Shown: positions 46,766 to 56,327 of the stretch, one piece after another
Layout of the letters: each line of letters starts with the position of its first letter
Numbering within the stretch: position 1 is the first letter of the stretch
Assembly (NCBI GenBank): GCA_029255685.2
Contig: CM055319.2
Location: 30,413,568-30,477,567 of the forward strand
Source: Silene conica
Taxonomy: Eukaryota; Streptophyta; Magnoliopsida; Caryophyllales; Caryophyllaceae
Direction: 5' to 3'
DNA: 64,000 nt
The notes under the pieces: model-generated
What the model saw: only the letters and a program-made list of their open reading frames with translations
The model's database searches: none
What the model was told of the DNA's origin: nothing
Program-made: the position numbers and the translations under genes

Positions 46766-47888
46766 AACTCGAATGGAGTCTTGTCAACAGCTTTAGACGG
46801 ACTTCGGTTAAGTATTAGAGCGGCCGACAAAAGAGCATAGCCCCACAATGAATCAGGCACAACGGTGTGACTCATCATGGATCGAACCATATCAAGTAAA
46901 GTTCGATTTCTCCGTTCGGACACACCATTTAATTGTGGTGTTCCAGGTGGAGTCAACTGTAGCACGATCCCACAGTCTTTTAGGTGTTGATCAAACTCGC
47001 GTGAAAGATACTCACCACCACGATCTGAACGTAGTGCTTTAATCTTTCTACCCAGCTGGTTCTGTACCCGATTCTGGTATTCTTTGAACTTGTCAAAGGA
47101 TTCACTTTTATGTTTCATTAAGTAGACATAGCCATATCTACTCAAATCATCCGTGAAAGTGATAAAATACCTATAGCCTTCTCGTGCGTTGATCGACATA
47201 GGGCCACATACGTCCGTATGTATGAGTCCTAATAGGTCGGCAGCGCGCATTCCAACACCTTTGAAGGAAATACGAGTCATTTTGCCGATGAGACATGATT
47301 CACACGTGCCATATGATTCGAAATCAAAGGGCGAAATAGCTCCATTCTGTATGAGCTGTTTTACGCGTTTCTCATTTATGTGTCCCATACGACAATGCCA
47401 TAGGTAAGTTTGATCTTTGTCACCTACCTTTATTCTTTTATTATTCACATGTAATATCTCGGTGGTTTGATCTAAAACATAAATTCCATTCATGGAAACT
47501 GCCTTGCCATAAATCATATTGTGTAAGGAGAAAATACAGCGATTATTCTCTCTTACAAATGAAAAGCCGAGTTTGTCAAGTGCAGAAACTGAAATAATGT
47601 TTTTGGACAAACTAGGAACATAATAACAGTTATATAAAAATAACTCGAATCCACTTGGAAGCTGGATTACGTATGTTCCCTTCGAGACTGCAGCTACACG
47701 TGCTCCGTTCCCGACACGCAGGTCCACCTCACCCTTGATTAGGGGTTCTTGGTTTCGGAGGCCCTGCACATGATTACATAGATGAGAACCACAACCAGTA
47801 TCAAGTACCCAAGTTCCGCAACTTGCATGGTTAATCTCAATCATGTGAATAAAAGAAGAAGAAGACATACCAACAGGAGTAACACGGC
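45611..47888 (-). repeat. 1139-bp tandem duplication within Copia-4 pol
   Basis: Units 45611-46749 and 46750-47888 appear identical. Each covers the protease start through most of the integrase core. The unit length is not a multiple of three, so reading through the first unit leads out of frame into the second. No obvious microhomology beyond a base or two is visible at the junction. Confidence 0.93.
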
Positions 47889-48792
47889 CTGCTTTAATGT
47901 CCTCGCGATACACGGGGCAGGAGCGCCTCCAATGCCCAGTCTTGTGGCAATGGTGACATTCCATGCTTGTATCCTTGCTCTTTGTCTTGCCTTGTGAGTT
48001 ACTCGACTCACCAGGCCCACTCTTAGCAAATCCTGGTTTCTTGAACCTGGGCCTACCTACCGCTAGGTCGCCCTGAGCTTTAGCCTTCCCTTTACCTTTT
48101 CCCTTACTTGAGATCATGAGAACATCCTGCTTTAGACTCCCACTCAACTTTAGATCCTTCTCAGTCTGTACGAGAAGGGAGTGGAGCTCATGGGGAGTCT
48201 TCTTCATGTCGTTCATGTAGTAGTTGGCCCTAAAAAGGGCGAACCCATCATGAAGCGAATGAAGCATGCGATCAACGATGATGTTCTCACTGATCTTGCA
48301 GTTTAGGGTCTCCAGTTTCTCGATATTCTCAATCATGTTGAGAATATGTGGGCTAACAGCTTGGCCCTTCTGGAGTTTCGCCTCAAAGAAGCGACAGGTA
48401 TGCTCATAAGAAACGATTCTCGGAGCCTTGGAGAATTCGTTAGTGAGCGTGGTGAAAATCTTGTTTGCACCATGGGTTATGAAGCGTCTTTGCAAATTAG
48501 ATTCCATTGCATAGATGAGTACGTTCTTTATCGCACCCGCTTCCATGACGAAGTCGCTATGAGCGCGAACATCGTTGGCTCTAGCTCCAGTTCCTGGGTG
48601 TGCCGGAATGGGACTAGTTAAAAACTTAAGCTTTCCGTCAGCAATGGCAGCATTCCGTAGTGCTGCCTCCCAGTCAGAGAAGTTTGACCCATCATTCCTC
48701 AGTCTAGTTGACTGATTCATGGAGTTCATGAAGGCTTTTAGCCAGGATTCACGTGCTAGCTTGGCACTTGGCATTGGGTCTTCACCAACCAT
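46702..48792 (-). pseudogene. Copia-4 Gag-protease-integrase (upstream copy, frame broken)
   Basis: 696 codons from ATG 48792. Gag has a UBN2-type capsid region (with HSLHDGFALFRANYYMNDM) and zinc knuckle CHHCHKTGHWRRSC. Protease WVLDTGCGSHLC and integrase HHCC plus DDE follow in frame to FELWKGTV, where the duplication junction at 46749/46750 shifts the frame and a stop follows after 15 residues. It would give a Gag-protease-partial integrase product without RT. Confidence 0.9.
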
Positions 48793-50545
48793 TTTAGTTT
48801 TACAGCAGTTTTAATAAACGTGTTCTACACTGAAAGAAGATAAAACAAAACCATATAAGCAACTTATTGTTGTGATTTAAGTCTATATTAAATTGAATTT
48901 AAACTCGTAGACTCATGCATTTATATAATTGATCTCCCTCAAGAATTATATAAACGATCCCAAGACTCAATTTCCGTATATTGATAAGCCCACAGTTTGG
49001 CTAATTCCAATCGTTGGAACTCTTGGTCGATAGATTTCCGTAAATCCTATCTATTAGTCCATCTCAGTCACTGGAATATTATCGAGTGACCATGATGTTG
49101 AGATAAAATAAATCATCTGTTCCCACTTACCCGACGTAGAAGGGGTCATATTATGCCTACCGACGAAGAAGGGATTCATGGGAGGCTGATTTATAAAGAC
49201 TAGTCTCAATTTTTGGTTATACGAGGAAGACCCCATCAACTTTTATTTATCCATATTTAAGTGAACTAAAATCTAGCATTTGCGTGAATGAATTAAATAA
49301 AGTGATGGCTTTGCAATTGACATGTGACATCTGTATTGTCACAGAAAACTAACGCGTGACCTCTACATGAGTCAGTTTTCAGGCATGATATAGGTGGTTT
49401 GGTTTTTAGGCGGAATAGGATGCAAGCTATTATCGATGAAAGCGTAAAGATAAATGCAATAAACGTAAATAAAAGTCCTAGTGTGGCCTATCCTACCAAA
49501 ATAAACATAAAACAACTTGGAATCCACCGTTGGACCCTAGAAGCTTGTCTTGATGTTCTATCTTGGTCCTTGCAGCGGGAGTGAGCATCCGGTCTCCGTC
49601 TTGTCTTTGGTCTTCACAAAATTACTAATTTAAATTACAAAAGTAATCCTAGATACATTCTAATTTAAATACAAAAGTAATTACATGGCAAAAACCCAAA
49701 ACGGAGATTCAAGATCTCAAAATTACAAGCAAGATCGTGTCCCATCATTACGGTAACACAATCTTCTAAGGCCACACTAAGTTACAACCGTTTGCAAAAA
49801 TTAAATACGTTATTGAAAGCATTCAAGGCATTCACAAGACGATAAATAAAATGCATCAACTAAATAAAATTTATACATGACATAATACTGTTATTATGAT
49901 TAATAAATTTATACCAAACCACCTTTTAAGATTAAAATTATGTGACTATACCGCTTTAATCACCAATTTTAATAAACATATAATCCATTATTTTAAACTG
50001 TTTTAAAACAATATGTATCAAACGAGGGTGAACCGTTTCACTAAATAATATACTATTTCCGTATACAGTATATTATTTTAAGCCATGTGAAAATAAGAAA
50101 CAAGTTATTTTCGAAAATAAACACCCCGAAACGAGAGCACTCGATCGAGTAACAGGGGCACTCGATCGAGTGTCAGGGTCACTCGATCGAGTGTCAGGGT
50201 CACTCGATCGAGTGCAGCAGGGCTCGATCGAGTGGCTCGTAAAAACTGCAAATCGCTGCACTTTTAAATTAAAACGGGTTTATAACATGGATTTAAAACG
50301 TGTAAATCATAAATAAACAACAACAAAAGATTCACATATTGCTAAAAATATCGATTAATTAACAATATGCAAATTATAATCGAAAAACAAGATCGATTTC
50401 TCACAAAAATCACACGCACGGGCCTGGTACGAGGGCACTCGATCGAGTGCAACTGGTACTCGATCGAGTGCCTAAGCACAGTGTACGGTTTTCAAAATTT
50501 TTAAAACTTATGAAAGACACAATTGTAAAATTTTCATGGCCTAAG
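48793..50545 (-). other. Copia-4 untranslated leader
   Basis: 1.75 kb non-coding between primer site and gag, AT-rich. It contains palindrome array 4 near the primer-site end. No ORF of note. Confidence 0.7.
50140..50468. repeat. Phased palindrome array 4 (Copia-4 leader)
   Basis: CTCGATCGAG starts at 50140, 50161, 50182, 50203 and 50223 (21, 21, 21, 20 bp) and again at 50438 and 50459 (21 bp). Spacers include TGTCAGGGTCA, repeated twice, so part is a 21-bp tandem repeat. Same palindrome as in Element A although the two elements belong to different superfamilies. Confidence 0.9.
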
Positions 50546-50557
50546 GCTCTGATACCA
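50546..50557 (-). other. Copia-4 primer binding site (tRNA-iMet)
   Basis: Minus strand TGGTATCAGAGC two bases inside the right LTR (50560). Confidence 0.92.
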
Positions 50558-50559
50558 CT

Positions 50560-51627
50560 TGTGGGGAATAAAACGCGTATTCACCCTAAATTTGCAGGAT
50601 TATAATGAAATATGCAATTGTGAATATCGTCATAAGATTAAAAACATGAGAAAAGAAGTACAACCTTTAGTCCTCGCGCAAAAGGCCTAATAACAGGAAT
50701 TAATGCAAATTCCCTCCTATAACTTGCACCCAAGACTTAGTTTGAGACGTGACCGCGTGTGCTAGAAATCCTCTCCAATTGCCTTGCAATATAGGGAGAG
50801 CCCTTGAGGTTTTAGATGTGAGATCTGAGGTTTTGGGAGAAGAATGCTCTCAAACCCTAATTTTACCCTGAGATTATTTTACAGTGCAACAAGAGTCTTT
50901 CACATAAGGAGAAACCCTCTCCTTATGTAGCCTCTGTTCGGCCGAATTGGAGACTGGGTATGAGTGGGCTTCCCACTCTTACCTTATTCCAATGCGTGAT
51001 TCGACCCAATTAGCTTTAAGTTGTTCGCGGGTTTTATTTATAAATCGTAACATGTTATCAGATATTAATACAGTCGATATATTAATAATGGTCTGACAAA
51101 ATACGATATTGTATAATTACCCAAATTAATATAACTGTTTATATTAATACGCGAATACAATATTTAATTAAATATAACCGTTTATATTTAATTTACGAAT
51201 TAATCATGTAATCCGTATTAGCTAAAATTATTTAATCCGTATTAAATAATAATCTCAACATCTTATTGACTAATTTAATAGTCAATACCTCTGACTAACC
51301 GTTTAGTCATATCCGGCAAAATGTGACTGTATTTTCATACCTTCACATCTCTCAAACGTGTCCTATAGGTGTGACGTATAGGGACCAGTTGACCACCGCC
51401 ATCCGTATGACAATAACGTCAAACTTATCTAGCAAGCCAACCGTTATTGATAAACGTGGATCAACTGGTAATAATACAGAAGTATGCCCTTGTGATCCTT
51501 AAAGAGATTTAATAAGTCATTGTACTTAATTGTCAAGGACACCAGCCCCAACAATCTCCCACTTGTCCGTACAAGGGTATGTTCAATGACGTTATCACAC
51601 TACATGTGGAGGACACAATCTCCAACA
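50560..51627 (-). repeat. Copia-4 5' LTR
   Basis: 1068 bp, about four differences from the left LTR. Confidence 0.95.
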
Positions 51628-53225
51628 GGACATACCTCTCTCCTTTGCCTAAAAGGCCTGAGGTACGCTTCATTTCTGCAGACCACCGTTCTAGGTTGTC
51701 TACTCTTTTAGTTGTTCCCCTCACCCCGACCCGTTTCCTCTCACGCCCTGACCTAGAGACTTTAGGTATTTATGAGGAGGTTTGTAGTATGCTTATTAAC
51801 GGGACGGGGATGTCTGGTTTGATTAGGATGGAGGAGCTTACATTGGATCGACCGACTTATGAGTTCTTTAGCTCCTTCTTCTTTGACCCAGAGAGCTTTA
51901 GGGAGGACCGCACTCTCCCTTGCATTCATTTTCGACTCATGAACGAGTCGTTTGACTGGACCTTGGGGCAGTTTTGGGAGGCATTAGGCCTCGTTAGTGA
52001 TGGACCCATCGAGCCTCCTAAGAAGCTCGTACCTCAGTTATGGGCTGCCCTTTCTCACACTCCGTTTTCTGCACGGAAGGGGGCCCATATCCACACCCCT
52101 GCCCCTCGTTACTTTCTTCGCTTGTTAGGTGAGACGCTTTTTGGGCGACATGAGCCCAATAACATCACCAACACTGAGCTAGCCATTTTGGCCTGGTACG
52201 TGAACATCGATTCACGTACCCCTTTTGTTCTTAACATTTCTTATCTGGTTGCTCAGTATTGGGGTGGTATTGGGAGGAAGGTCACGAGTGCTGTGGTCTG
52301 TGGCGGATTGGTCACTAGGATCCTCCGCCACATTCGCCCTACTTACATTGAGACTGTTGGCCTAGTGGGGGAGGTTGGCCGACTTGACATAGATGTCATG
52401 CGAGTTTTTCGATGGCTAGATGGGATGACGTGGAATATTTGTGGCTACCCATCAGTGACCTTAACTTGTGCCACACTTCCTCGTCTCCTACCGCTCCCTA
52501 CTGCTGAGGGAGCGAGACCAGCTCCCACCACCTACCATCTCACTTTCACCACCGCACCCCCCTCTTGTTCTAGCAAGAAGAGGAAGCGCGAGATTGGGCA
52601 GCCTTCCCAGTCTCCGACCCAGATACCATCACCTCGGGTTGGACCCATGCCCACGTCCACGCCCACGTCCACGCCCACATCCACGACCGCGTCCACGTCC
52701 AAGTTCACCTTCATGCCCACTCCATCACTCACTCGTACTCTCACTCCTTCTCCCATTCCCACCACCATCACCACTCACTCACCATCACCTTCACCTTCAC
52801 CCGTACCTACTCCTACCCCTACCCCTACCCCTGCTTCTTCTGGGATGGTTTATCCTCCCAATTTTGTGTTACCTCTTACTTTAGAGGCGTCTGCGATCTC
52901 AGACCAAGGGCATCGTGATCCCGTGCTTGATGGCATTTGTAGGTATCTCACCGAGATGCGCCGGGATCAGGCTTTGGCCTTGTTCCCTATCTATGAGGAC
53001 TACATCCGCACAACACGTCCCCTTCAAGAGAGATGGTTTCACCCTTCTTTCTACCGATACCTAGAGGGTGCGTACCCTGCCTCTTCTTCATCTGATGAGG
53101 AGAGGGAGGAGGCACCGGTAGCGAGAGCAGTTCGCCTACGTGTAGAGGCCGCAGCGAGGCGTGCTACTAGAGAGGAGGAGCAGGATCCCACGTATAGGGA
53201 GGAGGAGGCACCTCGTGATGCTTAG
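51628..53225 (+). pseudogene. Element A ORF-1-like gene, C-terminal part
   Basis: About 530 open codons continuing the gene interrupted by Copia-4. An N-terminal globular region (to about residue 290) includes TYEFFSSFFFDP, FWEALGLVSDGP, HTPAPRYFLRLLGETLFGRHE and ILAWYVNI, a layout I recognise as the Athila ORF-1 family (plant transposon protein of unknown function). A Lys/Arg cluster KKRKRE resembles a nuclear localisation signal. Then comes a long Pro/Thr/Ser-rich low-complexity segment from imperfect CCCACGTCCACG-like repeats (52648-52840) and a Glu/Arg-rich tail. No signal peptide or membrane span is evident, so it is not a classical envelope. Confidence 0.7.
52648..52840. repeat. Pro/Thr-coding low-complexity repeat
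   Basis: Imperfect tandem CCCACGTCCA, CACTC and CCTACCCC units inside the ORF-1-like gene. Confidence 0.7.
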
Positions 53226-53414
53226 GGCTTCCCTAGTTTGGTACTGGTTTGGGGAAGCCGATTTTGTGAGTACCACCGTTTCTTTCCATCTTTTTGTTTT
53301 ACTTTTTGTTTTTAGGAACATGTATTAGGTTGTTCCCCCATTTTCCTTTGCTTGCTGGTTTTGCCGTGCTGAGACGACAACAAGGGCGTTGTCTGTTTTC
53401 GTTTGGGGAGGGTC
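53226..53414 (+). other. Element A 3' untranslated region and purine tract
   Basis: Non-coding. TTTGGGGAGGGTC at about 53402-53414 is the likely polypurine tract preceding the 3' LTR. Confidence 0.55.
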
Positions 53415-53704
53415 TGCATCCTTTTGCGTCTACATTTGCATCTCGTTATTTGGTGATTTTATATCACTTTACGCCCCGTATATGCTACTTTGGGTTTGTG
53501 TTGCTGTTTTGCAAATATTAACCAAAGAGTAGCCAAAATCGAGCTTTTTCTACCTCAAAGCATCGTTTTTTAGTAGACGATGGAAGAAGTATGGCTGGTT
53601 GTGCATTTATCGAGAAGCGTGAGATGTTTAATTGACCATCCGAGGAGAATTCTAGGCGATCGAACACTTTTGGCTTGTCGAGAGCCCAAACGAGAATAAA
53701 AGTC

Positions 53705-53887
53705 CTCGATCGAGCTGTCCTGTGCTCGATCGAGAGGTTCCCAAGGAAGATGGCACTCGGTCGATAGTCATGTTACTCGATCGACAGATTATGAAGAGAA
53801 GAAGAATCGATCGAGAACTCGTGTCATTCGATCGACCGGTTTTGAACACCTTTTTGCTCGATCGAGAGAAAATATCCCTCGATCGAG
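53705..53887. repeat. Phased palindrome array 5 (3' LTR copy of array 1)
   Basis: Starts at 53705, 53725, 53756 (degenerate), 53776, 53806, 53827, 53857 and 53878. The spacings equal those of array 1 even though the LTR copies differ by several percent, so spacing has been retained. Confidence 0.85.
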
Positions 53888-54414
53888 AGCTTAGCTGACC
53901 CTTCGTGTTCACAGTACTTATTACTTCAGTTTCGTTTTTCTTCTTATTTAAGAACTCCTTTTGAGATTATTAGGTTAAGCAATTTTTACCTATCATTAGC
54001 CCTCTGCAGACTTTGTTCTGAGTTCTTTATTTTTCAGAAACTTGTAGCCGTCACAAATAATTCTTCACAATAATTTTAAGTTCTTCGTCTCTTTCGTTCT
54101 AAGGATTCTACTAATCGTTCCTGCCTTTCCTTACCAGTAATTCTACTTCTTCATCTTAATTCTTCTATTTATTCAACGTTTATAATCTTAATCTCTGTTT
54201 CGTTTTCGGTTTTTCGTCGTACTCGCGTTAATACTCTGTTTTCGCACGTTTCGTTTCGTCACTATTATTCGTCTGTTTTCTTGCTCCCTTTCGTACTTTC
54301 CGATTCCGTCCCTTCCCTTTTATATCTCTGTTATTAAGATTAATTTAGTCGTATAATATCCCTGTTTAGTACTCCTTATTCATCTCGTTACGTATGCATG
54401 TTATCGTACTTTTG

Positions 54415-54515
54415 TATTCTTGCCCCTTTTCCCCTTACTGTTTCTCGCCGTTTGTGTCCCTTTTCCCCCTACTGTTTCTCGCCGTTTTCCCCCTACTGTT
54501 TCTCGTCGTTTGTGT
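54415..54515 (+). repeat. Short minisatellite in Element A 3' LTR
   Basis: Three imperfect copies of TTTTCCCC..TACTGTTTCTCGCCGTT. The 5' LTR has one copy (near 19638), so this expanded after insertion or differed in the parent. Confidence 0.65.
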
Positions 54516-55235
54516 CCTTTGTCCCTGATTTTTATAATCTGATTTTATCTCTTAATTTAACATGTCGTATGCTAGTTTAATTCTAATAGTCGCATTTATC
54601 GTCAATTCCGTCATGAGTAGCTAAACCCCTTAATATGTTGGGATGAGGGAAATTGTGTCAAATGTATGATAAGTAGTAGTCGGGATGGACCATTTTTGGT
54701 GGGAGTAATCGTCAAATAATATAATTCATGTTTGGTTTAGTGAGTGCACGCATGAGACCTTACAATTAGTTAATTCCCGATCTAGACCGGAAGGTTAGAA
54801 GGGTAAGACTTTTTTAACGATTTTAATTAGTTTTTGTGAGAGCGGAAGTTAAGCAAAAACGACCTTAGGGCGACTTAAGACCGGAAGGTATAGTCGGGTT
54901 TGAGACTTGACCGTAATAACCCAGCCTTTCCCACCAATAAACTGGCCTATCCCAATTAGACCAATTATACATAAGACACAACAACCCGAGTTCCCAACAT
55001 ATTCCCTTTATCCCTGATTTTATCCCATCTCGTGTTTGCTTTTGTATTTTTATTCTCTTTTGCACATCTTATATCTCGTAGTTTAGTTATCAATTTTAAA
55101 CCCCCAAATTGTGACCAATAGGTAAAAACCGATAGTTAGCAAGTTCGCTTCCCTGTGGAGACTGACCCTATTTGCCACTAGCGTATGTTAGTCGTATACT
55201 AGGTTTATTTTTGGTACCTACAACGACGGGCATCA

Positions 55236-56327
55236 GTTGCCTTCCGGAAAGCGCTGATTTATAAGGGTCTCGCACGACCTCTTGTATCCTTCATAGCTCG
55301 GCTTCGTCTAATGGTTCAAGGTGCAACACCTCAACCACTCCAATCACTTCACCTTGATCACGATAGTGCTTAATTTGATGTCCATTGGCCTTGAATTTTT
55401 CTCCCGCGGCATTCTCTACTTCCACTGCACCAAACTTAGATACATTAGTGATAGTGAAAGGACCAGACCACTTAGATTTCTACTTACCTGGAAATGGGCA
55501 AAGCCTGAAATTGAACAGTAGCACTTTTTCACCCACTTTGAAATCACGATGGAGGATTTTCTTATCATGCCACCTTTTTGTCTTCTCTTTGTAGACTCGT
55601 GCACTGTTATAGGCATTGAGCCTAAATTCCTCTAATTTATCAAGCTGCAAAAGTCTTTTTTTCACCGCTCAATTAAGGATCAAAGTTGAGCTCCTTCACT
55701 GCCCACCAAGCTTTGTGTTCTAACTCCACAGGTATATGGCACGACTTACCATAGACTAATCGATATGGTGATGCGCGTATCAGAGCTTTGAAAGCGGTTC
55801 GGTAAGGCCAGAGGGTATCATCAAGCTTCATACTCCAATCCTTCCTCGACTTAGAAACCACTTTAGCTAGGATCTCCTTAATCTCCCTATTGGAGACCTC
55901 AACCTGTCCGCTTGTTTGGGGATGATATCACACACCTCGACAATGTGAGACACCATAATTTTTAAAAAGGGTTGACAAGTTATTACCCCTAAAGTGCATG
56001 CCAGGATCACTTATAACAATACGTGGCACACCGAATCATGGGAAGATAATCTTTTTAAACAAAGATACAACAGTCTTAGCATCACAAGAAACCAAAGCAA
56101 CGACCTCTACCCACTTAAACACGTAATCGACAGCCACAAGGATATACCTGTTTCCCTTAGATGACGGGAAAAGACCCTGAAAATCAACTCCCCAAACATA
56201 AAAAACTTCGACTTCCAAGATACCAACCTGATGCATCTCATGCCTCCTGGAAATGTTACCAGTGCGTTGACAAGCATCACAAGAGGAAACAAACCCTTTA
56301 GCATCATAAAACATGGTAGGCCAAAAG
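55236..56327 (-). pseudogene. Athila-type Gypsy integrase remnant
   Basis: Minus strand, reading from 56327: HFWPTMFYDAKGFVSSCDACQRTG (given in parts: HFWPTMFYDA, then SCDACQRTG) is the zinc-binding region. The core follows with GVDFQGLFPSSKGNRYI, ISDPGMHF and [11 protein letters not shown] as the DDE positions. The C-terminal part has [20 protein letters not shown] and SGPFTI. Several in-frame stops and frameshifts make it dead. Its 5' part is cut by Element B; its 3' end abuts Element A's LTR. The missing pol of Element A is of this type, but the opposite strand and position show this is a separate copy. Confidence 0.85.

Larger units (their letters stand above)
41766..51627 (-). mobile_element. 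Copia-4: near-complete, very recent Copia LTR retrotransposon
   Basis: Both LTRs are exactly 1068 bp (41766-42833, 50560-51627) with about four differences (about 0.4%), the youngest insertion by this measure together with Element B. On the minus strand: TGTTGG start, iMet primer site at 50557-50546, gag-pol, purine tract ACAAGTGGGAGTT next to 42833. The target duplication is GGACT/GGACA (41761-41765, 51628-51632), one mismatch. All Copia domains are present. A 1139-bp tandem duplication disrupts the polyprotein frame. Confidence 0.95.
1..55235 (+). mobile_element. Element A: Athila-like Gypsy LTR retrotransposon, defective, with four insertions
   Basis: Seen: the left LTR (1-855 continuing at 19462-20391) matches the right LTR (about 53415-55235). 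Between them are a tRNA-Asp primer site, a gag reading frame with a retrotransposon gag domain and zinc knuckle, an aspartic protease, and a 3' gene resembling the Athila ORF-1 family. Subtracting the CACTA, Copia-2, Copia-3 and Copia-4 insertions leaves about 9.9 kb. No reverse transcriptase, RNase H or integrase remains: only 0.9 kb of non-coding sequence separates the protease stop from the next gene. Gag carries several stops and a frameshift. The first 450 bp of the LTRs differ by about 4% by eye, the highest divergence of any element here. Athila assignment rests on the primer site, gag and protease motifs and the 3' gene; the left end may lie at or just outside base 1. Confidence 0.88.
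53415..55235 (+). repeat. Element A 3' LTR
   Basis: About 1.8 kb, TG...CA ends inferred from the purine tract and the 20391 counterpart. Carries palindrome array 5 and the empty CACTA target site at 54263-54265. Confidence 0.82.

Noticed and set aside
52468..52884. Pro/Leu-rich alternative frame in the ORF-1-like gene
   Set aside because: Out-of-frame reading of the CCCACG low-complexity repeat.
51628..53225. Retroviral envelope gene in Element A
   Set aside because: Position fits an env-like gene, but no signal peptide, transmembrane segment or cleavage motif is visible. The sequence resembles the Athila ORF-1 family instead.
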